Shown here one piece after another: positions 53,444-63,600 of a stretch of 64,000 nt of DNA (its first letter is position 1; each line of letters starts with the position of its first letter). The stretch covers positions 1 through 64,000 of the forward strand of contig NZ_JAJCYB010000077.1 in NCBI RefSeq assembly GCF_029263155.1. Reading direction: 5' to 3'. The notes under the pieces were generated by a model. The model ran no database searches and was not told the DNA's origin. It saw only the letters and a list, made by a program, of their open reading frames with translations. The DNA is from Pseudonocardia sp. (GTDB lineage: Bacteria > Actinomycetota > Actinomycetes > Mycobacteriales > Pseudonocardiaceae). Made by a program: the position numbers and the translations under genes.

Positions 53444-55426
53444 GTGACGACGACCGCCGCACCCGCCCCCGCAGCCGCCCCGACGACGGGCGGCGGCACC
53501 GGCGGCCTGCTGCAGCGGGTGATCCTGCCCCGCTCCGGCGACCCGATGAGCGTGCGCTCGCTGTACCTGGACGAGCGGACCGGGGTGCGGCTGACGACGC
53601 CGCCGCCCCTGCCGGGCTCACCGCTGCGCGAGGTCAACCTGATCGGTACGGCCGCCACCGCGCGGCGGCTGCGGGTGGTCTCCCGGACCTCGGCGCTGGT
53701 CCCCGAGCAGAGCGAGGTGTCCTTCGGGGCTTACTTCAACGCGTTCGCCGCGGGCTACTGGCGGCACTGGTCGGCGCTCACCGAGGTGCACCTGAGGCTC
53801 GCGCTGTCGGGCTCAGGGCGCGTCGACGTCTACCGCACCAAGGCCGACGGCTCGCAGATCTTCGTGGGTGGCGAGGTCGTGGACGGCCGGCTGGACCTCG
53901 ACATGGCGCTGGACCTGCGGCCCTTCGAGGACGGTGGCTGGTACTGGTTCGACCTCACCACCGACTCCGGCGAGCTGACGCTGCACTCCGGGGGCTGGTT
54001 CGCCGCGCAGGAGTCGGCGACGCGCGCAGCCGTGACGATCGGGATGCCCACGTTCAACCGTCCCGCCGACTGCGTGGCCACGCTCAACGCGATCGCCGAG
54101 GACCCGCTGGTGCTCGACACGGTCGTCACGGTGATCATCCCCGACCAGGGCACGAAGAAGGTGCGCGACGAGCCGGGGTTCGCCGAGGTCGCCGCGCTGC
54201 TCGGCGACAAGCTGCGGATCATCGACCAGCCCAACCTGGGCGGCTCCGGCGGCTACGCGCGGATCATGTACGAGGCGCTCGGGTCCACCGACTGCGAGCA
54301 GATCCTCTACATGGACGACGACATCCTGCTCGAGCCCGACTCGGTGCTGCGCGCCGTCGCGTTCTCCCGCTACAGCCGCGAGCCGATGCTGGTCGGCGGG
54401 CAGATGCTGTCGCTGCAGGCACGTTCCCAGCTGTCCACGATGGGCGAGGTCGTCGACCGCAACGCCTTCCTGTGGCGCAACGCCCCCGGCACCGAGCCGC
54501 ACCACGACCTCGCCGAGAAGACGCTGCGGCAGACGCCGTGGCTGCACCGGCGCACCGACGTCGACTACAACGCGTGGTGGATGTGCCTGATCCCACGCGC
54601 CGTCGCGGAGGACCTGGGCCTGCCGCTGCCGCTGTTCATCAAGTGGGACGACGCCGAGTACGGCCTGCGCGCCCGCTCGCGCGGCTACCGCACGGCCACC
54701 GTGCCCGGCATCGCGATCTGGCACATGTCGTTCCTGGAGAAGGACGACACCAGCGACTGGCAGGCCTACTTCCACTACCGCAACCGGTTCGTCGCGGCGG
54801 CGCTGCACGGGCCGGACAACCCGCGCGCGCTGCTCGTGGACACGGTGAAGCGCTCGCTGCGGCACCTGATGCTGATGGAGTACTCGGCGATGGCGCTGCA
54901 GGAGATGGCGCTGCGCGACTTCTTGGCCGGGCCCGAGCAGCTGTTCCCGAAGCTGCCTTCTGCGCTGGGGGAGATCCGGGCCATCAGGGCCGAGTTCGAC
55001 GACGGTCGCCCGCTCGACTCGGCCACGCAGGTGCCGCACTCCGACCTGGACGCGCTGGCCGCGCAGGTGTTCCCGGAGCCGCCGACGAGGAAGCTGGCGA
55101 TCGTGAAGGGGCTGGCGCGCAGCGTGCTGCACAACCTGCGCGCGGTGGACCCCGCCCACCAGGTCGTGCCGCAGCGCAACGTGCCGTCGAAGCAGGCGCA
55201 GTGGTTCGTGCTCTCCCGCCTGGACTCGGCCACCGTCTCCACACCGGACGGCCGCGGCGTCACGTTCCGCCGCCGCGACCCCGCGCTGTTCCGGTCGATG
55301 ATGCGGACCTCGGTGACGCAGCTGCGCGAGATCGGGCGGGCCTGGCCGCAGCTGCGGGAGCGCTACCGCGCGGCGGTCCCGGAGCTGACGGGCCGCGAGG
55401 GCTGGAAGCGCATCTTCGACGCATGA
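53444..55426 (+). CDS. glfT2: Galactofuranosyltransferase GlfT2
   Basis: 660 aa (Mtb GlfT2 is 637). An N-terminal beta-barrel region (RVILPRSGDP, VSFGAYFNAFAAGYW) is followed by a GT-A domain: TIGMPTFNRPADC, metal triad Asp291-Asp293 in YMDDDI, paired Trp378-379, WDDAEYGLRARS (Asp402/403, probable base) and His427 in WHMSF. A helical C-terminus mediates tetramers in the homologue. It polymerises the galactan with alternating beta-1,5 and beta-1,6 galactofuranose at the membrane. The Ala/Pro/Thr-rich N-terminal tail is extra. A hairpin repeat follows the stop. Confidence 0.95.
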   Translation: MTTTAAPAPAAAPTTGGGTGGLLQRVILPRSGDPMSVRSLYLDERTGVRLTTPPPLPGSPLREVNLIGTAATARRLRVVSRTSALVPEQSEVSFGAYFNAFAAGYWRHWSALTEVHLRLALSGSGRVDVYRTKADGSQIFVGGEVVDGRLDLDMALDLRPFEDGGWYWFDLTTDSGELTLHSGGWFAAQESATRAAVTIGMPTFNRPADCVATLNAIAEDPLVLDTVVTVIIPDQGTKKVRDEPGFAEVAALLGDKLRIIDQPNLGGSGGYARIMYEALGSTDCEQILYMDDDILLEPDSVLRAVAFSRYSREPMLVGGQMLSLQARSQLSTMGEVVDRNAFLWRNAPGTEPHHDLAEKTLRQTPWLHRRTDVDYNAWWMCLIPRAVAEDLGLPLPLFIKWDDAEYGLRARSRGYRTATVPGIAIWHMSFLEKDDTSDWQAYFHYRNRFVAAALHGPDNPRALLVDTVKRSLRHLMLMEYSAMALQEMALRDFLAGPEQLFPKLPSALGEIRAIRAEFDDGRPLDSATQVPHSDLDALAAQVFPEPPTRKLAIVKGLARSVLHNLRAVDPAHQVVPQRNVPSKQAQWFVLSRLDSATVSTPDGRGVTFRRRDPALFRSMMRTSVTQLREIGRAWPQLRERYRAAVPELTGREGWKRIFDA

Positions 55427-55475
55427 ACGACGGCCCGCGCGACGGCGGTGCGGCCCTCGCTCCGTGGGCCGCGGA

Positions 55476-55530
55476 TTGCAGCAAGGCCACCTTGCCGCAA
55501 CGGGGCTGCGTGAAGGTGGCCTTGCTGCAA
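55476..55530. repeat. Hairpin repeat (copy 2), likely terminator after glfT2
   Basis: TTGCAGCAAGGCCACCTT at 55476-55493 pairs perfectly with 55513-55530 across a 19-base loop. It shares TGCAGCAAGGCCACC and CTGCAACCGG with the hairpin at 11904-11958. It begins 49 bases after the glfT2 stop and lies before the emb start, so the two genes are probably separate transcripts. Confidence 0.82.
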
Positions 55531-55589
55531 CCGGTGCTGGGGCGGCCACGGGTGGTGGGGCGGCCACCGGTGCTGGGGCGCTCCCGGCC

Positions 55590-58500
55590 GTGCTGACCGA
55601 CACCCGGCCGGTGCCCCGGCGGGCCGTCCCGGCCCGGCCCGCGCGGCCGTCCTGGCTGCCGGTCGTCGTGCTGGCCCTGCTGACCGGGCTGCTCGGCGTG
55701 GCCGCGGTGCTCGCCCCCGTCGACGCCGACGAACCGGTGCTGACCTGGCCCCGCGCGGGCGAGGCGCCGACGTCCACGGTCGTGCCGCTGGCGCCCTACC
55801 GCCCGCTGGAGCTGCGGGCGCAGATCCCGTGCGCCACGCTGCGCGCCGTCGACGGCGAGGTGTTGCGGACGCTGCCCGCCGACGTCGACGCGACCCTCGG
55901 TTCCGGGCTGGTCGTGGCCTCCGCCGGGGGCACCGTCACGATCGACTCCTCGGGGCAGCGGCTGGTCACCGAACCGCTCGCCGCGGGGTGCGCCGCCTAC
56001 ACCGTCGAGGCGGACGGTGCGGGCACCCGGGTGCTGCGCGACGGCACCCTCGTCGCCGAACGGCCCGGGTTGCTCACCCCGCAGGTCGCCCAGCTGGAGA
56101 CGGGCGCGCAGGGCCGCCCGGAGGCCGCGGGGCTCGCGGTGGAGATCCACACCGACGCGCGGTACCAGTCGGTGCCCTCGCCCCTGAAGACCGCGCTGCT
56201 CATCGGGCACGGCCTCGCGCTGGTCGCGCTGCTGGTGGTGGCGTGGCGCGCCTGGCCGGGGCGCGGGCCCGGCCTGCGGCTGCCCCGGCCCGGCGTCCCG
56301 GACGTGCTGGTGCTGGCCGTCTCGGCGGTGTGGGCCGTCATCGGGCCGGTCAACGTCGACGACGCCTGGTACTCGCTGATGGCGCGGGGCGCGGCGGCGT
56401 CGGGCTACGTCGGCAACCACGTCTACCAGTTCAACGTCACCGAGAACCCGTTCGTGCTGGCGCAGTACGCGATGCAGGCCTGGGGCGGGATCGGCGGCTG
56501 GAGCCTGCTGTGGCTGCGCGTGCTCCCGCTGGTCTACGGCCTCGTGACCTACCTGCTGTTGCGCGTGCTGCTGGCCACCGCGCTGGGCCGGGTCGGGCGG
56601 GGACGCCCCGGGCGCCGTGCCGCATGGGCGCTCGCGGCGGCACACCTGGTGTGGTTCCTGCCCTACGGCATGACGCTGCGGCCCGAACCGCTGATCGTCG
56701 TGCTGACCGCCGGGGTGCTCGTGCTGGTCGAGCTGGCGCGGCGCCGGCGCTCGGTGGGGGCGCTCGTCGCGGCGACGGCGCTGGCCGCGCTCGCGATGAC
56801 GGTGTCCCCGACGGCCCTGGTGGCCGTCGTCCCGCTGCTGCTGGCCCTGACCTGGCTGGGCCGCTGGTGGCGGGGCGCCGCGCGGGGCACCCGGGTCGCC
56901 GCCGTGCTCGCGGCGGTCGCGGCCACCTCGGTGGTGGTGCCCGTCGGGTTCGCCGACGCGTCGCTGGGCGACGTGCTCGAGTCCGTCGCCGTGCACCGCT
57001 GGTACTACCGCCAGTACGCCTGGTACGACGAGTACGTCCACTACGCGGCGCTGCTCGCCCCGGCCGACACCGGCTCGTGGGGCAAGCGGCTCCCGGTGCT
57101 GCTGACGATCGCGGTGCTCGTGCTCGGGCTGCTGTCGGTCGGGCGCAGGCGGGGCACCCGCGGCCCGACCGGGCGGCTGCTCGCGGTCGCGACCGTGCTG
57201 ACCGGCCTGGCGCTGGTGTCGCTGGTGTTCACGCCCACCAAGTGGGTCAACCATTTCGGGGCCGTCGCCGCGCCCGCCACCGTGCTGCTCACCGCCGCCC
57301 TGCTGCGCTCGCCGGTGCCGCGCCGCCCGGGCGCGGCGGTGCTGGCCTTCGCGACCGCGACCGCCGTCGTCGCGGCGGCCGTGAGCTTCGCCGGTCCGAA
57401 CCTGTGGCGGCCCTACGCCGACTGGGGGCAGTCGTTCGGCAACCACGCCGACCTCTCCACGCCCTACCTGCTCAGCCTCCTGCTGCCCCAGGTCGGCCCG
57501 ATCGCGCTGCGGAACCCGCTGCTGTGGCTGGCGGTCGCGGCGCTCGCCTGGATCGTGGTCCGCCGGGTGCGCACGCCCCTGGGCCTGACGCCGGACCGGG
57601 CCGTGCTCGCCGTCGCTGTCGCCGGCGGGCTGGCGCTGCTGCTGGCGGTGTTCACGCTGGCGCCCGTGCGCCAGGCGCCGGGCGCGTCGGTCGCGGGCAT
57701 GAACCTCGCCACGCTGCGCGGTGCCGGCTGCGGGTTCGCGGGGGCGGTCAGCGTCCTGGACGGCGACCGGCTCGGCGCGGCTGCGGACGGTGCCGAGCTC
57801 GGCGGCGACATGGTCGCGGGCCGCCCGCCCGACCGGGACCCGATCCCGGCCGCGCCCGACGTCGCCACGTGGCACGACGACGTCCCGGGCGGCTCCGGCA
57901 CGGGCACGCTGAGCACGCCGTGGTACCCGGTCCCGCCCGGCGACCCGTCCGACACGGTGGTCGTCTCCGCAGCGGGTGACCTGCGGGAGCCCCAGGACGT
58001 GACGGTCGAGTTCCGGTCCGGCGCGGGGATGTCCGCCGTCGCCTTCGGGCCGGAGGGTCGGCCCGAGGGATGGGTGGACCTGCTCGTCCGCCTCGGCGAC
58101 CTGGACCCGGCGGCGGAGCGGCCCACGCAGGTCCGGGTGGTCGCGAACGACACGCTCGCCGGGGACGACACCTGGCTGGCGGTGACGGCCCCGCGCCTGG
58201 CCACCGCCCGCGGGGTGCCCGAGCTGACCGGCGGGGCGCCGGTGTTCGCCGACCAGGTCTCCGCCGTGTTCTGGCCCTGCGTCGACCAGATCGAGATACG
58301 CCACGGCCTGGCCGAGGCGCCCGCGTACCGGCTGCGCGCGGGAGACGGGCTCGAGGACGAGATCGAGGAGAACGCGACGTTCCCCGACAACGGCGGCACG
58401 CTGGCCCAGATCGACCGCACCGCACGGTTCGTCGAGCTCCCGTCGACGCTGGACCCGGCGGCCGGGGCCGAGACGCTGGCCTGGGGGCACGTCGACCGGG

Positions 58501-58622
58501 TGGTGTACGACCACCCGCCCGGCGCCTACGACGTGACGGTCACCGAGACCCGCCGCGCCGGCTGGACGCGCCTGCCCTCGCTGGTCGGTGAGGACTACAC
58601 CGGCCGCGTCTTCATCGGCTAG
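55590..58622 (+). CDS. Emb-family arabinosyltransferase (copy 1)
   Basis: A 1010-aa GT-C membrane enzyme. One N-terminal helix, an extracytoplasmic jelly-roll (about 50-200), then some 13 helices. Catalytic Asp257-Asp258 lie in VNVDDAWYSL, followed by GYVGNHVYQFNVTENPF; TPTKWVNHFGA is the second conserved Emb loop. A carbohydrate-binding C-terminal domain covers about 700-1010. It adds arabinofuranose from decaprenyl-phosphoryl-arabinose to galactan. GTG 55590 is chosen because the frame further upstream runs through the hairpin repeat. Which of EmbA, B or C it replaces cannot be told. Confidence 0.9.
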   Translation: MLTDTRPVPRRAVPARPARPSWLPVVVLALLTGLLGVAAVLAPVDADEPVLTWPRAGEAPTSTVVPLAPYRPLELRAQIPCATLRAVDGEVLRTLPADVDATLGSGLVVASAGGTVTIDSSGQRLVTEPLAAGCAAYTVEADGAGTRVLRDGTLVAERPGLLTPQVAQLETGAQGRPEAAGLAVEIHTDARYQSVPSPLKTALLIGHGLALVALLVVAWRAWPGRGPGLRLPRPGVPDVLVLAVSAVWAVIGPVNVDDAWYSLMARGAAASGYVGNHVYQFNVTENPFVLAQYAMQAWGGIGGWSLLWLRVLPLVYGLVTYLLLRVLLATALGRVGRGRPGRRAAWALAAAHLVWFLPYGMTLRPEPLIVVLTAGVLVLVELARRRRSVGALVAATALAALAMTVSPTALVAVVPLLLALTWLGRWWRGAARGTRVAAVLAAVAATSVVVPVGFADASLGDVLESVAVHRWYYRQYAWYDEYVHYAALLAPADTGSWGKRLPVLLTIAVLVLGLLSVGRRRGTRGPTGRLLAVATVLTGLALVSLVFTPTKWVNHFGAVAAPATVLLTAALLRSPVPRRPGAAVLAFATATAVVAAAVSFAGPNLWRPYADWGQSFGNHADLSTPYLLSLLLPQVGPIALRNPLLWLAVAALAWIVVRRVRTPLGLTPDRAVLAVAVAGGLALLLAVFTLAPVRQAPGASVAGMNLATLRGAGCGFAGAVSVLDGDRLGAAADGAELGGDMVAGRPPDRDPIPAAPDVATWHDDVPGGSGTGTLSTPWYPVPPGDPSDTVVVSAAGDLREPQDVTVEFRSGAGMSAVAFGPEGRPEGWVDLLVRLGDLDPAAERPTQVRVVANDTLAGDDTWLAVTAPRLATARGVPELTGGAPVFADQVSAVFWPCVDQIEIRHGLAEAPAYRLRAGDGLEDEIEENATFPDNGGTLAQIDRTARFVELPSTLDPAAGAETLAWGHVDRVVYDHPPGAYDVTVTETRRAGWTRLPSLVGEDYTGRVFIG

Positions 58623-60535
58623 TGCCGTTGCTCGGGGTCCAGGCCGTACAGGCGGGCCCAGTTCGCGCGGCTGGTCAGCGCGGGCATCGCCGCGCGGTAG
58701 CGCGCCGCCACCGCGGGGCCCTCCCGCACGACGCGGCGCAGCGTGCGCGCCCCCCGCCCGGCCAGCTCCAGGGCCAGGCCGCGGTCGCGCGTGCGGACCC
58801 GGTAGCCGTGCTCGCCCATGTCGGCGACGACCGCGCGCTCGAACGTCGACACGTGCCACCAGTGCGCGTCACCGGCGGGGACGAACCCGGTGCGGTGCGG
58901 CGCCCGGTCGGTGACCAGGTAGGCCACGCGCTTGAGCCAGGTGAGTCGCTGCTTGGTCGGGGTGCCGGCGTCGCGGACGACCTGCACCTCGCGGAAGTCG
59001 TCGGTCAGGTCGGCCATCGGGTGCAGGACGGTCTCCGGGTAGGCCGAGCGGATCCGCCGGATCTCCGCCGCCGCGTCGGCCGACCCGTCCCGCAGGATGT
59101 CCGGCCCGTCCAGGAAGTCCTCGACCGCGGTGAGCAGCGTGACCGCGAGGCCGTAGTGCATCGCGACCAGGTTCTGCGCCAGGGTCTTCCCGAGCTGGCG
59201 CACCACCCGCTTGGTGGAGAAGCCGGTGTGCAGCGCGGCGGTGATGAGCCCGTTGCGCAGGTTGAAGTACCGGTGCCACTCGTCCCAGTCCTTCCACCCG
59301 AAGTCGGCGTGCCAGACCCCGGCGCCGGGCAGGGCGACGGTGGGGAAGCCGTGGGCGCGGGCGCGGTAGCCGAACTCGATGTCGTCCCACTGGAAGAACA
59401 GCGGCAGCGGGTAGCCGATCTCCCGCACGATCGCGGCCGGGATCAGGCAGGACCACCAGCCGTTGTACTCGGTGTCGACGCGCCGTTCCTGGTTGATCGG
59501 CAGGTCGTGCTCGTCGAGCCCGAGCAGGTTCGCCTCGGCCAGCGCGCCCGGCACCGGCAGGCCCACGGTGAGGATCTCCGGGTCGGCGTACTCCGCGGAG
59601 ATGTGCAGGTGGGTGGGGTGCAGCAGGTTGAGCATCTGTCCGCCGACGATCGTCGGGTGCCGGGTGCAGGCCGCGAACGCGGTGAGCCGCACCAGGATCT
59701 CCGGCTCCAGGAGCACGTCGTCGTCCATCAGCAGGACGTCGGAGTGCCCGTCGGGAGCGCCTGCGGTGGCGTCGAAGATGCCCCGGGTGAAGCCGCCCGC
59801 CCCGCCCAGGTTGGGCTGGCGGACGTAGCGCAGCCGGGCCCCCAGCGCCGCGGACACCTCGACGAAGCGCGGGCGTGCCTCGAGCGGGTCGCTGCCCTGG
59901 TCCACCACCTGCACCGTGCCGACGGTCTCCAGCGCGCGCGGGTCGTCGGCGAGGGCCCGGAGCGTGTCGAGGCAGTCGTCGGCGCGGTTGTAGGTGCAGA
60001 TGACGACGTCGGTGCGCGCCATCCGCGGCGGCGCGGCGACGCTCCACTCGACCCCCGACACCGTCATCTCGCCGGTCTCGGTCGACAGCTCCAGCCACAG
60101 GCCGCCGCCGTCGAGGAAGCGGTCGATGCGCGCGGACAGGGTGACGACCCGCTCCGGCGCGTCGTCGACGCGCTCCGCGGCCACGATCCGCCACACCTTG
60201 TTCGTGTCCGAGGCCAGCACCCGCACCCGCCCGGTGCCCGATACCGTCAGCCGCACCTGCACCGACTCGGCGGTGGTCCAGCGCTGCCAGTAGGTGGCGT
60301 GGACGCGGCCGAAGTAGGTGTTGGTGGACACGCGCGTGCCTGGGGTCAGGTGGACGCCGTGGCGCTCGCGGCGGGCGGCGCCGGAGCCCACCACCGAGTA
60401 GAGGTCCTCGGGAACCAGGGCCGACGGCCCGAAGAACAGCCCGCGCTGGACCAGCAGCCGCGGCGGCGGCGGCTCGGCGGGTGCGACGTCGGACGTGGCC
60501 GCCACGGAGTCGGTGTCCTCCGGTGTGCGCAGCAT
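58619..60535 (-). CDS. GlfT2-like galactofuranosyltransferase paralogue
   Basis: 638 aa with the full GlfT2 architecture: an N-terminal barrel (VSTNTYFGRVHATYWQRW), TDVVICTYNRADDC, metal motif LLMDDDV, GWWSCLIP, WDDIEFGYRARAHG, VWHADF and a helical C-terminus. All catalytic positions seen in glfT2 are kept. It is much less like Mtb GlfT2 than the gene at 53.4 kb, so it is a distinct clade, possibly with a different acceptor or linkage or a priming role like GlfT1. Its stop codon shares CTAG with the convergent emb stop. Confidence 0.88.
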   Translation of the reverse strand: MLRTPEDTDSVAATSDVAPAEPPPPRLLVQRGLFFGPSALVPEDLYSVVGSGAARRERHGVHLTPGTRVSTNTYFGRVHATYWQRWTTAESVQVRLTVSGTGRVRVLASDTNKVWRIVAAERVDDAPERVVTLSARIDRFLDGGGLWLELSTETGEMTVSGVEWSVAAPPRMARTDVVICTYNRADDCLDTLRALADDPRALETVGTVQVVDQGSDPLEARPRFVEVSAALGARLRYVRQPNLGGAGGFTRGIFDATAGAPDGHSDVLLMDDDVLLEPEILVRLTAFAACTRHPTIVGGQMLNLLHPTHLHISAEYADPEILTVGLPVPGALAEANLLGLDEHDLPINQERRVDTEYNGWWSCLIPAAIVREIGYPLPLFFQWDDIEFGYRARAHGFPTVALPGAGVWHADFGWKDWDEWHRYFNLRNGLITAALHTGFSTKRVVRQLGKTLAQNLVAMHYGLAVTLLTAVEDFLDGPDILRDGSADAAAEIRRIRSAYPETVLHPMADLTDDFREVQVVRDAGTPTKQRLTWLKRVAYLVTDRAPHRTGFVPAGDAHWWHVSTFERAVVADMGEHGYRVRTRDRGLALELAGRGARTLRRVVREGPAVAARYRAAMPALTSRANWARLYGLDPEQRH

Positions 60536-60597
60536 GGCGTGGGGGTCCTCCGGTTCGGGTCAGGGATCCGGCCAATTGTGGTGGCGGGCGCACGTGC

Positions 60598-60629
60598 GGA
60601 CGACCGCGGGGCCCGTCCCGCCGTCGTCC
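60598..60629 (-). terminator. Hairpin terminator after emb copy 2
   Basis: GGACGACCGCGGG at 60598-60610 and CCCGCCGTCGTCC at 60617-60629 pair over 13 bases with one mismatch and a six-base loop. It lies 28 bases after the emb stop and before the GlfT2-paralogue start, which has its own GGAGGACC site. Confidence 0.7.
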
Positions 60630-60656
60630 GCCGGCCGGCGGGGCGCCGACCTCCGC

Positions 60657-63600
60657 TCAGCGGCTCGCTCCGGCGGTGCCGGCCGGGGGCTCGCCCTGCG
60701 GTCCGGGGGAGTACCAGCCCCAGCGCGTCTGCGTGCCGGTGATCCGCTCCGGTGAGCCCGCGCCCGGCTCGTAGAGGTCTATGCGGCGCAGCTCGCCCCA
60801 GTCGCGGTCGGGCTCGCCCGCGAGGTAGCTGGGCACGGGTTCCTGGTCCCCGATCAGCTCGACCCAGGCCAGCGGGCCACCCGCCGCCGCCGCGGACCAG
60901 ATGTCGCCCAGCGGCCTGAGCTGCTCGTCGGCGAGCAGGCGGTGGGTGGGCACCTCGGCCACGCCGTCGACCACCGCGAACGGTCGCACGCACGGGTTGG
61001 CGAAGGGGACCGGCCAGTCGACCAGCACCGGGGAGTCGCCGAGCACCTCGGTGAGCGTGGCCTGCTCGGGAACCCGGGGCGGGGTGACGGCCAGCCAGCC
61101 GCCGGGACCCACGGCCCGGTCCTCGGCGATCACCCGGACCACGTCGGCGCCGTCGACGACCGGGGTGCGCAGGTCGCGCCAGCCCGGCTCGCCGGTGCGC
61201 TCGTCGGACACGTCGACGGTGGTGAGCACCTCGGTGCCCAGGGCCGTGGAGCGCCCGAACTCGACGGCCACGCTCGTGCCGCCGGAGGTGCGCCCGGCCA
61301 CGCTCACCGCGAGCGGGGTGCCGCCGCCGTCGGGGGGCAGCGCGAACCAGCCGGACCGGAACGTCGCGGGGCCGCCGTCGGGCCGGAAGCTGCCCACGAC
61401 CGGCGCGATGCCGCTCGGCTGGGCGTAGGTCTCCTCGGTGCCGCCGGTGCTGCCGCCGTCCGGGGGCACCCCCCCGACGGCGAACCCGTCGGTGACCGGC
61501 GGCTCGTCCCCGGGGCGCGGGTCGGACGCGGGGAGCACGCCCGCGTCGGTGTCGACGAGCACGCGGTCCGCGAGGCCGCACCCGGCACCACCGGTGGCGA
61601 GGACGTCCCCGCCGACGGAGTAGCTCCCGCGCTGCTCGAGCATCGCCTTGCCCATCGACCCGACCTGCAGCGCCACCAGCGCCCCGCACACCACGACCAG
61701 CGGTCCGGCCCCCAGGCGCAGGGCCAGCCCGGGCGGTTGCACCCGCTCCCGCCCGCCGCGCAGGTTGCCGACACCGGCCACGGCCAGGCAGCCGACGGCG
61801 GCGAGGAGCAGCACCTGGTAGATCTCGATCCCGCCGATCACCGGTGGGCGGTCGAACCACGGGACGCCCCAGTTCGACACGTACATCCAGGCGTTGGGTC
61901 CGGTGAACGCGATGGCCGCGACACCCAGCACGGCGGCGAGGAACACGGTGCGGTTGCGCCCCGAGCGCAGCACCGGCGCGCTGGTGGCCAGTGCGGCCAG
62001 CGCCCCCACCCCGCCGCCGATCGCGGCGAACGCGCCGAAGTGGTGGGTCCACTTCGTCGGCGTCAGCAGCAGCACGAGGAACCCGAGCAGGGTCACCGCG
62101 ATCAGCCGCCTGCTCGGGCCCAGCGCCGCACCGGGGATGGCGCCGCGGCGCAGGATGACCACCGCGCAGACCCCGATGCACAGTACGAGCAGCAGCACCG
62201 GGAACCGGCGCGCCAGCGCGCCGTCCTGGTTGGGGGCGAACAGGTCGACGTACCGGGCGATCTCGTTGTACCAGGGCACGTTCGGCCCGATGCCGGTCCG
62301 GACTCGGGTGGCCTCCAGCACCGTCGCGACCGTCTGGTCACCGAAGACGGCCACCAGCACGATCAGCCCGGCGCCCAGTATCGGCGCGAGCACCGCGGCC
62401 CAGCCGTCGACGGCCGCGCGCTCGCGGAACATCCCCAGCAGGGGGCGGGCCGCGGCGACGAACGGCGCCACCGCCAGCAGCCCGGTCGGCGTCGCGCCCA
62501 CCGCGAACGCCGCCGCGACGAGCCCGATCGCCACCGGGACCAGCCGGCGCACCACCAGCGCCCGCTCCAGCGCCACGTAGGCCACCAGCGCCCCGAGCAC
62601 GACGACCGGCTCCGGCCGCAGCCCCGAGAGGAAGGGCAGCCAGAAGCAGAGGAACACCGTGGCCGCGGCCCATCCCGCTGCGCGGCTCTGCCGCACCTGG
62701 CGGCCCAGCCGGGGGAGCAGCCCGCGGCTCAGCAACAGCCACGACAACACGCCCATGATCAGCGAGGGCAGGCGTAGCCACAGCACGGAGTCACTGACCC
62801 GGGCCCACGGCGCGTACAGCTCGTAGAACCAGCCGAACGGTGCCTCGGGGACGTCGAACCAGCGGTAGTAGTTGCCGACGTAGCCGGTGTCGCTCGCCGC
62901 ACGCACCATCGTGAGGATGTAGCCGTCGTCGGCGGTGACGGCGCCGAACGCCAGCCACACCACGAGCGTGCCGATCACCACCGTGTCCCGGACGGGATCG
63001 GTGCGTCGCCGGCGGCCGGCGCGGGCCCGGCGCGGCAGCCGCCTGCCGTGGCGGGCGTCGAGGCCGTGCAGCACCGCCAGAGCGCCGAGCAGCGCGAGCA
63101 CCGCGAGCACCCCGACGGCCACCTTGAGCGGTGTGGGGGTCGAGTCGTACCGGTTGTCGACGGTGATCACGACGGACGCGCCCGCGCCCTGCGCGTCGGA
63201 CAGGTCGGAGTACACGCCGACGACCTCGGGGCGCAGGTCGTCGGTGGAGTCGACGAGCGTCTGCCCGCCCAGCACGACCGTGGTCGCCGCCGCGTCGGTG
63301 CTGATCGAGAGCGCACACCCGGGGGTGGTGGGCACCGGCGTGGCGGCGAGCACCTCGCCGTCGCCGATCACGCTGACGGTGCCCGCGTCGACGGTGACCG
63401 CGAGCCCGACGGCCGCACCACCGGGGGCGTCGGCGGGGGTCGTCGAGAACGCGGTGCCGGTGCCCAGCCCGGCCAACGTGGTGCACGGCAGTTCGGCGGT
63501 GAGGCGCTCGGGTCGGATCGCGACCAGCGGGGCGGTGACCGGTGCGGTGCCGTTCTCGGCGGTGGGCCAGCGCAGCTGCAGCGTGTCCTGCTCGACCGGC

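Noticed and set aside
55260-58859. Very long open frame antisense to emb copy 1
   Set aside because: It is His/Arg/Gly/Gln-rich without any recognisable domain and is the expected mirror of a GC-rich gene with strong third-position bias.
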